64,000 bases of DNA from Haemaphysalis longicornis (taxonomy: Eukaryota > Arthropoda > Arachnida > Ixodida > Ixodidae). The DNA is taken from NCBI GenBank assembly GCA_013339765.2, contig CM023452.1, positions 158,294,977-158,358,976 of the forward strand, in the 5' to 3' direction. The translations under genes were made by a program, and so were the position numbers. Under the pieces are notes generated by a model. It did not search any database. It saw only the letters and a program-made list of their open reading frames with translations, and had not been told where the DNA came from. Position 1 is the first letter of the stretch. Every line of letters begins with the position of its first letter. Shown here piece by piece: positions 43,612 to 56,700 of this stretch.

Positions 43612-45007
43612 AAATGCGCGACTACATACCTACTGCTACCCGCATACGTATATAGGTACAAAAACTCGCATTAGTACTTAAGAACTCCGAGAAAAGTACA
43701 TGAAAAGTGTGGTTATGATTCTAACATGTTCAAAGCAATGCACTTTTAAAACTTTGTGAAAGCAAATGGGAGGACAAGGACATTTTCCAAGTTGAATCCG
43801 TACCTATGACCATCTGTATACGCCTTTGACGACAGATCGCGAACGTTTCGGGCAGGTTAGAGCTGTGCTACCCTTACCTTCTTTGGTTCTTTCTTCCAGC
43901 TTACAGTACCTTACGTTTCGTAACTGTAGGTCCTTCGTTGCGAAGGGCGCAGCGTGACAGCATTTCGGATCTAATCAGCGATTTTCAAGGGGTGTAAAGG
44001 CCCGCAGCGCCTATTTAATTTTTGTTGTGCTTAGTCGCCGTGCTTCTTAGACTACCGGAGTAACAACGTCAACTCCGCCTACTTTTTAGACGACTGCTGC
44101 AACCAACGTTAGCACCAGATCGCAAGCACAATTAGTGGCAGCAACACCGTGGAACGATGTCGTGCAGGTCGGCTTCAGAACATTACAGCTGCGGAAGTTA
44201 GCGAAAAAGAGGTTATGTGCATTTATCTCGCAATTTGTCTTCACAGTGAGGTTGTTTCTTGGTCTTCAGCGCTCGCCTCGCGAAGAGATCATTTTTCACG
44301 TGTGCGTTGGAAAATGAAAACAGAAACGTTGCGGGTAGTCTCGACTTCTCAAGAGCCATTTGACAACGTTCATAGGGGGTGCAGTAGCTGCATTCCAATG
44401 TGCTCACCAGGGCTAGACGCACCGTATTAAGGTATCACTAATGTACACCTAAGCGTAGAGGCCCCGCATCCTATTACTCCATTACTACTATCCCTGTATT
44501 GTCCAAATTGACCAATGCGAGGACTTAGGCACGTTTTACCATAAAGGCAAACTCCACTCAAATTTTGCCTCGAACAAATTTATTTTTGATGTCCAGTAGT
44601 ACCACCAAATCAGCTGGTACATCAGTGGTATCACCGTGAAACGCCTCGTTAATTAGTCAGAAGCGTTTAAAAAATGGGGTTCAGTCGGCACCAGAATCCC
44701 GGGACGCTCGCCGCCGAGTCTGTACACAAAGCAGCCGCGTCGGCGGATTTCCTCGAAAGCGCGTCATCCCTATTTCATATTTGCAGCGCTTTCGAGGCGC
44801 TTTTTCAAAGAAAGTGCTACGAGTTGTGCCGCACCTCCGCCAGATGGCGCCACGGGTCCCGCGACCCAGATAAGACGCAGTAAAACATCCCTCTCGCGAG
44901 GGGCACGATCAAATGCAGCGCATTTCCGGGGGCGCACGGCGTTAGGTAGTTTGCGTTACGTTAATGTTGTTGTACGTGTGGCAACTGCTGACGGGAGAGC
45001 GCTCGTC
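43612..45007. other. intergenic, no gene recognised
   Basis: A GC-richer stretch lies at about 44660-44900 with no domain. Frames are short and overlapping. Confidence 0.5.
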
Positions 45008-45224
45008 AGCAGTAATTTGAATGAGTCAACGATATAAGGCGCGTTCGTAGCGTCCCATTCTGTGTCGGCTTTGTGGCGCAGTGGGTAGAGCACCATGTAC
45101 ATTGCGTTCCGCCCGCAGTGTCGAGGGATCGAAACCGGGCGCCGGATAGTATTTTTTTATATATATAGTAGGGAGGGGTGTGGTGCGGACATCGTGAGTT
45201 ACTGAAATGCTCTGCATTTAAAAG
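45008..45224 (+). mobile_element. second tRNA-like SINE family, copy 2
   Basis: Plus orientation: TTTGAATGAGTCAACGATATAAGGCGC... TCGTAGC, then GTCGGCTTTGTGGCGCAGTG (A-box region), GGGATCGAAACCGGG (B box), a T/TA-rich segment, GCGGACATCG, and the end AATGCTCTGCATTTAAAAG. The order and spacing match the minus-strand copy at 18716-18950. Compared with Ruka the head is different and the tail is A-rich, not TTGA. Confidence 0.65.
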
Positions 45225-47074
45225 CTCCACCGCAGACCACGCCGCACCTGCCGCCGATTGCTTTGACGAGCCTGTTACGCTCCGGCCGGCCGGGATACAT
45301 CCTCTGGCCAGCTACACAGCTGGAGAACCGTTCTAGCTCTGCTGAGAACGCTTCACCTATATGCTGCCCCGTGTGCTTGCTTGATCCTGAGGTGTTGACC
45401 GTTCGGTCGCTTTCTAAGCGGCTGCAACGTCATTTTAAAGGCCGCGCTCGCCTCAATTTCGATTTCAGCATGGCCGATTTCTGCAGATCGCGTGAGGCGT
45501 CAACGGACGTATTTCGGCGGTTGTAGTGTGCATCTTCCTTTCTTTTTCAGCAAACTAAACGGAAATAGTGTTTTCAAGATGTTAAAATTTTGAGTACAAT
45601 GGTATTTCGGCGGCCCAAATTATCCGCGTGATCGTGCATCAAGCAAAGCTATTGTAATTGCAGGTAAAGCTTCAAATGCTGGTTGGTGAAGCTAAACCTG
45701 GCGTCGTAACGAGGTTCTCTCGTCAAACCAGCACATGGCTTCACTCCCACTGCAAGGAGTGAGGGCATTTGGCTGAGTTACCTCGCTACGCGCTGTGTAG
45801 TAACATACAAAACTGGCGAGGCACAAATATTTGTGCAGGCCTTGGTTCAGCTTTCTGCCACACGCTTAATTTTTTTCAGCTACATCGCAGATTACAGAGG
45901 TCCAGATGTAGTGAGATAAAACAATAGACCAATGTTATCATAGGCAATGGGAGTACCTCCTTCATTGCGCTGTACCTGTGTTCTATTCTCGTAAGCAGCC
46001 ACGACTTCCTAATTTTCTCTATACCGCATGCAAAGTAATTGTTTACCACGCTCGCTATAATTTATTCGGTTGTTTTTTAGCTAAGATGTCGCATGACTCT
46101 AAATTTAAGTCCCATAGAGATAGCAATAGCTTTTTGCAAAAATCAAGATATTTCATAGGTGAGTGACAATAGTCCCCCGAAGGCTGAGTGCACGTCACAT
46201 AGCCACTACAATACATTGCGGACGGGAAGCATTTTTGGTTCCTCATGAAGACAAGGTGATGTATTTAACACTGTGTAATGAAGGTGACAGTGGTGTCTAC
46301 CGCAAAGAGTACCATTACTGCCTGGAATCACTGCATTGCTTGCGCAAGTACTCACCAAGCTCATCAATATTCAAGACAAAAACATCACAACCGAAACGGT
46401 CGCTTTTGTGTTATTGCTTGTTGAAGGGCACCTGGCACCAGAGTTCATGTCACAATACACTCATTAGTGTGGGTTGACATGCCAATCCTAGAACGCTCGG
46501 TAAGTTGAAGAAAAGGATGGTTTGATCACACTCGGGGTACGGTGCCTTTGTACGACAATGCAATGGCTCCCGTGTAGGAGCACTCACCAGCATCTATCCA
46601 AGATTGTAGATTCCAACCCCGCAATCATCAACATAGACTAGCCTAACCTAGCTCCCTCTGGGTATTTTCTATCGTAAGTGTTAAAACGAGCATCCTAAAG
46701 GTTATGCAGACATCAAGCCCTGTGTGGACTCCCGGATTGAGTGTCCAATTGCAAGCATTCCTTCAGCGGAGCTGTATACAGCTAGGGGACCTGCAGATCA
46801 TCTCGGTGGAGGTAAACCAAATGTATTCCTTCTTGGCATTCTCAAAACTGCTTCCGCAAGGTCTCAATATTCTTAGACGCTAAGTTCATATATGGGCAGC
46901 CTCTGCGAACTCATGCATATGCCACCTTCACACTTCTCAACGTTGTTAGGCCAAAAGAAATCATTAGGCATATCTGGGTGAAGGAAAGTTAGACAAACTC
47001 CTCAAAGTCAGCCGCATGGCTATATCAGAAAACTCTACCGCTTTTTGAGGAAGTTCGCTTTTCAAAATAATTCT
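45225..47074. other. intergenic, no gene recognised
   Basis: An 87-codon plus frame at 45263-45526 has two cysteines in CCPVC but no complete zinc finger. Nothing else is supportable. Confidence 0.45.
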
Positions 47075-47147
47075 TCCTGGTCCAAGATTTGAACCCGGGA
47101 CAACTACCTAACCCCGGAAGTCGTACTACCAACTGAGCGAAACAGGA
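47075..47147 (-). ncRNA. tRNA-like sequence (SINE head or tRNA pseudogene)
   Basis: On the minus strand TCCTGTTTCGCTCAGTTGGTAG gives an acceptor start and a D-arm/A box. CCCGGGTTCAAATC holds a B box, and the end ACCAGGA pairs with TCCTGTT at six of seven positions. The middle is too long and unpaired for a normal anticodon arm, and the D stem is imperfect, so a functional tRNA is unlikely. TTATTTT shortly after the end could serve as a weak Pol III stop. Confidence 0.4.
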
Positions 47148-49564
47148 CGCTAGCCATTTGTAGCGCAAGAGTGAATTAATCAACAACTGGAAGTGATGGA
47201 CGCGTTGTGATTGACCAGATTTTGTGAATATACAAATGGCGGAGTAGGTTTCTGGGAAGGGGAATTCCAAGTGGGTGTCAAATTTTCGTTCGCAGAAACC
47301 TACTCCACCTTCAATATCTGCCGAAAATTTGGTCGAATACACATACTTCTGGTGAAACATATATACATAACTAGTACTGCCCTTCTGAAACCCTGAATAC
47401 CTATGTAGTATTCGGAATACGGAGTGTTTACCTAGCTTGAGAGAAGGCCCCATAAAACAAAGTTAATGATTGCGCAACCCATTTCCATGAAGTGGTGAGT
47501 ATACCGTATGAAACTTTTGACATCTTCCCTTTACAGGTCTTACAGAAACGCTATATCTTTGCCTGTACGGATTCCGCACAAACGGAGTATATGGCAGCTT
47601 TGCCGAACTGATTTTGTCCTTCATATAGAATAGAAATATAAAAACAGACAAATGTATTTATTTGGAGAAGCCATCGAATTTCCCATTTTTCTAAAGAATA
47701 TCGGTGGAATTGCGCTTCCGCGCGCTATACTGCTCAAGAATTCGTATTTCCGAAATTCCATATTACCATAAACTTCAGTTGAATTCCACAAATGTTTTAC
47801 TGAAACATATATCTTGCCGATTTTTTGGTTATAAAATACGAAAAACGCGGTAAAAACAATCTTTTTGCCGAAAATACAAAAAAGCTGGCGTCAAGACTAG
47901 ACGTCGTACAATAACTTCCCAGCCCGAAAGCAGCGAAAGGCTCGTAATGGTGGCGCACAAGCAGTGGAGTGCGGGAAAATTTGACTTCAGCAAACGTTCA
48001 CCGCGGATACTGTGGGGTAAGACAGATCGGAGGGGAAGATTGTGAGAGGTGACCGGTGCTCTCTAAAGAAGAAGGCATTGTGAAAGCCAGTTCAACTTGG
48101 TGAGAAATGTCTATCTTCTTGTTTAAGCTGTGTGAGCAAACTTTCCATTGTGTAACTATAGTACAAGATTTCTAAATTGTGAAACATTGCAGCTGGCGAA
48201 AGCGTTATGCAGTTGTCACCATGTCATCAGAAAATAAAATTCTCCGCATTCTTTTGATTGAAACTGATAACGTACACACCGGTATTAAGGTCCGCGCGAA
48301 GATATAATCTTCGCCTAAAGTGGGGAAAGCTCTTGAACGTGAATTTTGGCCGTAATTACAGCTCGCATACGAAGCGCGCGCAAAGTTGCTCCGCTGTCCG
48401 GGAGAAATTACCAGGCGCACACCGGTATAATTATCCTGTTTCATCGGGCGCAGTTTTCCAAAAATTGCAGGCCGAAAAGTTTAAAATGCGCATTATAGTA
48501 ACGGCTTTTGGAGGATATTACTGATTCATGCAGCGGGAACAAGATCCGCATAAATTTGAAGCGCGTACTGTGTTTGCCGTATTCCAGGATGACCTCGATG
48601 GGGGCAAAAGTTAATTCTTTGTAATCTTGGCCATTGCATTGTCGATGTGGGCGCAAAGCTCACGGCACGTGTGCAATTACGTTTTGTCGTAAATACCAAA
48701 ATAAATTGCTAATTTAGGTCAGAATAGGCTGTGAAATGTTTTTGGTGTGTTGAATAACTGAATGTGGCATTGGGTTATGCTTACGTGCCATTAGTCGATT
48801 AAAGCGGTGATTTGCCGCTAGGGGTTCAATCACGTTCGCGAGCATTTTCAGGCAATTTTAAAAAGTCCTGAGGAGCTCAGAACATTTACCAGACATTTTA
48901 AGAAAGTGGTTTCAGTAGCACCTGGTCATTTGTATATGCAAGGTCGCTTAGATGTGCTGTATGTGACACATGACGCTACCATTATAAAAAATGAACCCCT
49001 GTCGAAATTGTACTGCTTATTTACAATGACAGTAGCTAAAATGAAACATTTAGAGTTACGTTTACATTTGTGCAAAGCAAAAGAACCCCTCCCTTTGAAA
49101 TAAAGAGAGATTTTACTTTAGTGGACATATGTGTGTGCGTGCGTGTGTGTGTGTGTTTGTGCGTGTATAAGTGTGATTGCATGAGTACGTGCGTGCATAT
49201 ATGTGTGTGCCTTTTGGGATCTAGTACCCTCTACGGAACGCAGGAAAAGCGAGATAAATGACGAAGGGTAAATGTGTTTCAGGGGAGCTACATTCCGGGG
49301 TTCAAAATTTGAAAATGGATTCGAATATAATATATAAAAATGAATAAATGCAAGCAACAGAAATGCGAAGAAAATACGAACTGCGAGAATTACCTATCTC
49401 GTATTTCCTAAATACTGCACCAGCCAGGCAAAGAATTACGAGAAGAAAGATGCTAGATAAACGAGTTTGTGACCAAAATGAAATTTGGCACATGGCGAAC
49501 AGAACAAGTACAAGGACACGTTATTCCAGGCGGCTCACGCAAAGAGCCTCTAAGCAGAAATTTT
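47148..49564. other. intergenic with a short inverted repeat and a TG tract
   Basis: GGAGTAGGTTTCTG (about 47239-47252) and CAGAAACCTACTCC (about 47295-47308) are exact inverse complements. An interrupted (TG)n tract lies at 49128-49208. No gene recognised. Confidence 0.55.
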
Positions 49565-49880
49565 ATATAGGCACCGAACACTGAAGTTTTCGCGCGACTT
49601 CAGCTCCATCTTTCGCCGCCGCTTAGCAACTCTGGGTGGGTGGATCTCGCGACCTTCAGTTCAGCGAACGTACAAACACGCGCGCTGCGTGCGGTTCGAC
49701 GTTGTATGGCAGAGGTTTTTAAGAAACATAGTTATAATTGCAAGTTTCCGGGTCCGAAAGGATCAAAATGCTGCAGGAAAGAATTAGTGGCAGCGACCCA
49801 ATTGCTGCGTGAAGGACTGCCACAATCGCGAAATGCAGCCTGCCATCGTTCTGTAAGGGTTTCTTGGGCAGCCATAGAGT
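49565..49880 (+). pseudogene. THAP-domain exon-like repeat, copy 2, with stop
   Basis: Collinear on the plus strand with the minus-strand copy at 29651-29340. Shared landmarks are TATAGGCACCG, CGCCGCCGCTTAGCAACT, ACGCGCGCTGCGTGCGGTTC, AAGAAACATAGTTAT and GACTGCCACAAT. The THAP-like start reads NCCVKDCHNREMQPAIVL and then hits a TAA (about 49856-49858), and the following FLGQ matches the FPGQ of copy 1. The segment includes the same upstream non-coding bases as copy 1, so a promoter-plus-exon unit was copied. Confidence 0.5.
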
Positions 49881-50099
49881 TAATACTACTGACTCTAGAG
49901 GAAAAGCTGCCCGTCCAGCCCGTGCATTGAAACCGTGCTACACCCGGGCGCCGCCATGAAGCCACCCTCACAGCGTTGCCCGCTTTCTTTTTGCCTACTA
50001 GAGTTGGCGGCAGTAGTGGGTATTCACCTAGCAACCGACGCATTCCATCAAGGCAGCCACCGTTGCTGTGAGTGCGCCGTGACAACTTGCTGTGCAGGA

Positions 50100-50730
50100 A
50101 CGTTGTGTGAAGTTTTTTCCTGTGGTAGGTAGCGAACTTTTGTGCCATGCTACCGCGTTAGATGCAGTTTTGCATTCTCCACAACTGAAAGCGGTAGCGC
50201 GTAAATTAGCGGGTACTTCGTACGCTCGGAGAGGTGGCTTTTGCGGGTGCGTCAGGGGAGTTCGGTCGTCGCTTCGCAGCTGAGCGGAGGTGTTTTTTCG
50301 TGCTCCTTTCGGAGGGCTTCGTTTCGGCGGCCGTCGCAAGCGCGAGCCGTTGGATGTCGCCCGGCTTTCCCTCTGCTGCTGTGGGCGGTCGAGTGCCACC
50401 ATCCCGCCCCCCCCCCCCTTCCCCCCAGTACCCGTCTGTCGGCCGCACTACTATCCAGCGAATTCCAAAGCGGTGGGGACCGCCGCAGACTTCGCTCTTC
50501 GTCGCACCAAGCTCGCCTCCGCACCTCACCGTTCCCTTCGAGGCTTCTCGTCTCCCGGACGCAGCATTAAGCCAGCCAACATGTGTTCGTGGTGTGTTGT
50601 GTGCGACGGAATCGACCACAGTGGAAATACTCTTCTCTACTCTTTCCTCACCTTTCTAATCTTTACTTTTCTCTGTCGTATCCTATTTTCCCCTACTATT
50701 CCCGCTTCCGGACTGTGTTAAATGTAAGTG
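50100..50730 (+). other. GC/CpG-rich block ending in a splice-donor-like site
   Basis: This is the most CpG-rich stretch of the window, with an oligo-C run at 50408-50420. It ends near AAATGTAAGTGAG (GTAAGT at about 50725), a strong donor consensus. Several frames of 100-143 codons overlap here on both strands, which high GC alone explains. It could be a promoter and first exon, or the end of an unrecognised retroelement. I do not assign a gene. Confidence 0.3.
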
Positions 50731-53700
50731 AGCTCCCATGAGAGCTTAATAATATCCCCAGTCCATTTATTTTTTTTCGTCCTTTAAAAAGAAATCACTT
50801 CCCCTGATTGCCTTTTTTCCCGGATTTTTTTCCTGGTGGCTACCCCCGTATTCGCGCATTTGCTGTTTCTGTACATTTCCTTTTGTGTGTGGTGAAAGAG
50901 TTCAGTTGATATGCAGCGCTAGTCCTGTGTAGTCTTTTCTTAGTTGTCCCGTCTGTACAGCGCTATTTTAACATGTATGTGTCAGCTGATTGTTTTCGCA
51001 ATCTGTTGAGGTGCTCCTTACAACTACTTGCTTTTCCTAACGAACGAAGTTCGAACTGGACAACGCTTCCAAGAAATACGTGTAAATGGAAATCGTATTT
51101 GTGACTGCACTTTATATAAACAAACACGCTTTCTGTCTTTCTGTGCCTGTGCCTGTGCCTGTCTATGAGGCCCCTGCAGCATGTGTGTCAACTTTTTTCT
51201 CTAGTTGAAATGCTTTTAGGTAGTGGCCCTTGCATTCGCTTAGATTCAATACCCGTGAAATACCCGAGCCTAATATTACTATGTTATGGCATCATGAAAC
51301 TCATTCAAGAGATATTTCCTTTTTTTGGGTACGCTTAGAAGATTTGCCATTTATTGTATGCTTGGGGACGTCACACAAGATACATGAATAATGTTGTCAG
51401 GTTATATTAAGTCGTAATTATTCTGTTTAATAGCAGCTTAAAGAAAATCTCAACAAAAGCAAACCAGAGACTAGAAGATATCATGTAGAACGTGCATTTC
51501 CATTCTCGGTTTGTGTAACTATAGCTTTCAGTACTTCCACCCACAAAGAAAGTAGTTGAAGTGTTCATTAGTCGGTGCAGGGCACTTTACCTTTTAAAAT
51601 TTCATGCCCCATCTCCCAGAATAAAGGAGAAAAATTGTGGGAGGAACTAACTATTTCCAGCAAAGCTATGGCAGGTTTAAAGCCAATAAACAGACAGTGC
51701 TAAAAGCCAAAAAACATTTTTGAAAAAAAAACAATATCATTATTAAAGTAACTTAAGCACTGGAGAAGAGGAGAAGAACGAAATAAACAAATACAAGAAG
51801 AGGCAGCATAAAAGAGCAAAAAATGAACAAAGCAAATGCAATTCTACCACGCAGTTAGTCACGAAAGCTTGCCACGAAGGAACAGACCCTTCAGGTGAAT
51901 TTTTAAAAAATTAGAAATTATGTACCCTATTTACATCATGTACACAGAAAATCAGACATATTTAAGTGACTTTAAACAAGGTGGAGCTGAAGTAGCCCAA
52001 TCAGTTCTTACCTCGAAGAAGCAGATTGAAGTGAATAAGAGAGAAAAACAGTCACAGGTGCTGTAGGGGTGTTACTAGCATGCAACATTCTTCGTTTGTC
52101 CATTTTGTCATTTTGCCTGCTTGTTTTATGCTTATCTTTTTTTCGCCCATGGTGCCGTCTTTGTGCTGGCCATTTCCACGCCATGTTTTTTTTTCTCCCG
52201 AATTTTTTTTTTCCTTTATTTTATGCCAGTCCTTTCAAGTTTCCTGTTCCCCTTTCCACATGTAGCACAGCCAGCTGGACAATTCTTTTTCTTCTTTCCT
52301 TGGTTAATCTTCCTAGCTTTCTTCTACAGTTTCTTCCTTTCTTTGAAGCCGCACATTAGGTCATCTTAGCTTTGCTCTTACCATCCCAAACTTCCCTAGA
52401 GTTCTGGTGGTATTACTGGTAGTGAAATAAAATTTTTTGGATGAGAATTGCTTGTACATATGACCCTCTTGCTTTTTTTGTGTTTATTCTTGCTTGTTCT
52501 GGCAGCCAAAGAGTAATTACGTATGAATAGTAACATCTGCGCAAGATTGTATTGGGCTCAGCTTGCACAAATAACTTCTCAGGCGTCAAACAAAACCGGT
52601 GGAAGGATGAGAAGGCAAGGCTGGAAATGTCAAATTTCTTTTCTTCGTTGCCGGAATCGCGACACGGAATATGTTTTATGGTGTGAAGCACATGATACAC
52701 GGGTTGATGGGATTGTGATGGCCCATTCTTTTTGATGAAAATAAGAATGCTGGTGACCACAATCTGAATGAGCATTAGCCAGAACTTTCATAATCAGCTA
52801 CAGGATTACTGGAACCAAGCTTTGGTAACGCAACTTCGTCATCATCCTTGTTGATGTGAGCACGCTGGAATGGAAGCGTGGAAATTCCACAAGGTCTGGT
52901 GTGACACCTTTGCAGCCACCGGTTTGATGTTGGCATAAATGAGAAGGCTGTGCTACACATATCGAATTCCTTCCTTCTATCGCGTATCGCATTCGCATAT
53001 TGCATTCCTTCCTTTTATCTGGTGTATACACCTGAAGAACGTCTCCAGGTGGCCCTGGATGAACCGATACGTGCAGATGCAACTGTCGCAAATAATAAAA
53101 TTAAGAGTTCAATTTATTGTCGGCTTTGTTAATGACTGCCATATGCAATACACATTAAGTGTCTGAATACTCTATATTAGCGATTGATAGTCTCATGCTA
53201 GGCAGTCTGATTCACCTGCTATAGTTATGTTTGGCAGCTGTTTCTAAATTAACCACTATGAACTAATGAGGGGCAATAACAATTTATAGGTACACTCAAA
53301 TTAATTTACTATTCAAGGGAGACGTATATCCTTCATTGACTTCGCCTTGCACAAAATACATGACGGTGCCATCGGGACCAAAGAAAGCGCATATGTGTGT
53401 TACCTCAACATGCTTCCTAGGCGGTTTCTCAGATTTCCGGCCGAACCCGCAGGCATTTAAGGCAAAAGCGCGTGCAGGCGGGGTGGTCCTGATAATTTGG
53501 CGTGAACAGAAGTGGCCGTTTCCGTTCATTGGTGAAGGCACCCAGGGAAGGACAGGATAATTTTTCTTAACGCCCAACCACATGGGTACCCATCTCACAT
53601 GAATGAAGTTTACTCGTCCGCCTCCTCCTCTGTGCAAGTGTATAGATGGCCCATATAAGAGTAGAGGTGCACGTAAACGTAATAAAACAACGTCGGTGAT

Positions 53701-56700
53701 CCACCGAGTTTAAGAAATGTGTCATGCAAAGCATAAAACATATTCTGGAAAATTTCAGATTGCGTGTTTCAGCGATCGAAGGAAAATGCACCAATCGCAC
53801 ACACCCAAACAGGAGATTTCTGCACTTACATTCGGGATTACCTTTCGGCTTCGCCTGGTCCTCCTCTAGAAAACAATCCTATTGTGCAAATAAAGTTACC
53901 AATATTATTATTACTTGGCGGTTGTTTTATCTCTCACTCAAGTAAACACCGTTCAGTGAAGGTATAAGAGCACTCATAAACAAGAGCGTAGTTATACGCG
54001 AGGCATGGTAAATTGTTTCGTACATTTGTTCGTTTTTAATTTACGAATCATATACGGTCAAAAGGAGCCGATCTGCCCAGCAACGTCTCGCGTAACATGA
54101 TATGACCCGCTGACGGCGAGTTAAAATTGGCAGCAGCCACTACGGACATGTAGAGAAGGTGTCCTTGAAGATAGGCGGCGGCGGCTTTATTTCGTATCGG
54201 CAGCAGTTTTCGCAAGCGTGTCTTCGCAGGCATTGAAGTGACACCGCAGATACTAAGGCGCGTTAGACTGAACCTTTGTAAATTACCCCCACATGACTAG
54301 CGCACCTCACAATATACCGAAACTGAATTTGGCGCCTCATCCCGACGTCCTCTTTTTGCTTAACATTTAATTCATTCTTGTTCGTCAAGCATTATTGCTC
54401 CGAAAAAACTTACAAAAAACATTCAAACTCGTAAACAAACTCAGTTATTGCCATAAAAGTTGCCTAATTTTAGCTTAGGGCCGTAAATTTGTGCCTCATT
54501 TTTAAGAAGAATTGTTAGCCATATATTCCACTACTGATCTGGCAACTGCAGCGTGGGATCATGGTGGCATCCGTGTTTAGACACATTTTTGAGCCAGCTT
54601 TACCCGCGTGCGGGCAGCCAGGGACGATAAGCGTCGCAAGAAATGGATTTAACAGTAAGAAAGCGATGACATTTTTTGTCAGTGTAAGTAGTAAATGCAT
54701 CTGTACGATGAGTGTTTATGCGCAGCGCCGACAAGAATGGCGGTAAAACTAAAACGTTTGCTTTCAGTGTTCCATATACATCGCGCACTGCGATGAATCG
54801 CATGCCGTCGTAGTGTTCGAATAACACCAAGGATTACGGCTTCCGACACTATTGTTATATCAGCAGTAACATTTTTTTAGCCTCATTCAATGGCACCAGG
54901 TGGATGCCAAAGGCGGCACAAGAATAGGTTCACAGCACTTCGTGGGTGATGCCGGAAGCAATGTCAAGACGGTCAATACGCATCCTGCTTACTGCCCTTC
55001 TTTGTTCCCCGAAGGGTACAGAGTTCGGCCACGCATTCTACGTGAGAGCGTGGCAAGCTATCAAAGGTAAAGTTGCAATCACTCGCGCTGACTTCTTTAA
55101 GGCGTTTTGCGTACTCTGAAAGACGATGTTATTATTGTTTGAGCAGAGGATGGGCAGGAGCGGAAAAAGTCTTTATTCGCCGCGCCCTCTGAGCAGGGAC
55201 CGGTCCCTATAGACTATAATTTGTTGTTGGAGAAAGATAAGTACTTAAGCACAGCTGTTCCAGTACTCTCCAATTGTGTGTTGCCCTTATCGTGATATAT
55301 CAGAAGTATGTATTAAGTGATTGTTACAACTCAAGTAGATTGTTTGTGAAGAGAACCAACCATGCTTACATTGTTCATATCCGGGAAATAAAGATATTTA
55401 TAGAATTTTTCTGCGCGTGTTTATAGCGAAGCTCCGCCCCTGCTTCAGAGCCATGCATTCTTCGCATATCACCATATCCACTAACCCTCGGTTCTACGAC
55501 ATTGTTGTCTTCGACTGTTCCATGTACCTTATCGTTAAACTGAACTGTTCTTGCTACCTCATGCTACCAAAAACGTGACGTTTGTAGCAGTTGCACCTCT
55601 TTGATGTTTACAATCACCTGAGACATGAAAATTAGCGCCGCACTACAGCAACCGTAGGGGCTTAGTTAAATCATAAAGATTAGTTAAAGATTTAATCATA
55701 AAGATTAAGTCATAAAGATTAGTTTGCTTTAAACGCATTCATGCTATTCACAAATAAGGCTGTAATTCTCACGCCTGTAAAAACATGGGGGAGCTTCGCA
55801 CTTGTGCGTGAAGACATGGAAAACAGCGGAGCTGGTGGCCCAACCTACGTTATTCTTCGTTCGGGTAAATATCTGCATGGTTATGCTTGTAGATTGGGTA
55901 AATTTTTCGGAGTTATGTTGCCGTTAGGTTCCAAAAGAGCAATGAACTCTCGCTCATTGAAGTGTGTACAAGACACGCGTGCCCACCTGCTGTAAGGTAA
56001 AGCCCCAAGGGTACCGGCGGACGCAGCGGAAACTGTTTGCTCTAAATTTTTAAACTCGTCCATGTACCACTAAAACTGCCCCTCTAGCTGCGTCCCGAGA
56101 ACCACCTACCACATGGTCTGGAAATGACCCTACGTGCCAAACCTCCTCCTTTTCCAATCCTCTTAGCAGTGGGAGTGCCAGCTGCCCAGCTCACGGTGTG
56201 AGGACCAGGCAAGCCATATTGCTCGCGCACAGGCTGCTGCGCTTGCTCGCGGCTGTCTGGACGGAGAAAGCCACCCACTCTGATGCCAAGTAAACGTTTT
56301 CCAATTCAAAATTCCTCTGTGGCCCCCCTTCGGCCTGTATTATCTAGCGTGTGGCAGGGTAATTCGAAGGTGACTAACGATAGCGCTAATCGTCCTTTTG
56401 TCTATTTATATTTGACACTAAGTCACCTTGACATGTCAGAACTGAAGCGCTCGTTCCAAAAAGTGATAAAGCAAGCCGCCCCGTGATGTGTCAATGCTGT
56501 GCTTGTATTAGTTGTATCCCGCCCCCACTGGTGGCGAAACTAGTCCTTCCGAAGCGCGCCGAGGCAAGGCTACGGTAGAACTGCGGTGCCGGCGCAAGAT
56601 GACGTCATCGCTCAACGAGGTTTTCCTGCGCACATTCGCAGCCCAACCGGCAGATTAAGCAGCGTCTCGTTTAAAAGCAGCTTTGCAAGCAACCTCGCAT

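Noticed and set aside
43342..43674. Regularly spaced repeats resembling an array; YIHT/MYVC repeat frames
   Set aside because: This is a (CATA)n microsatellite. No spacers, so not CRISPR and not a protein repeat.
44130..44430. 60-93 codon plus frames
   Set aside because: No domain and mutually overlapping; treated as noise.
50234..50721. Several 100-143 codon overlapping frames
   Set aside because: High GC depletes stop codons in all frames here; none shows a domain.
53296..53637. 113-codon minus frame with a GPDGTVMYFVQGEVNEG stretch
   Set aside because: Looks somewhat protein-like, but no family, no splice support and no paralogue in the window.
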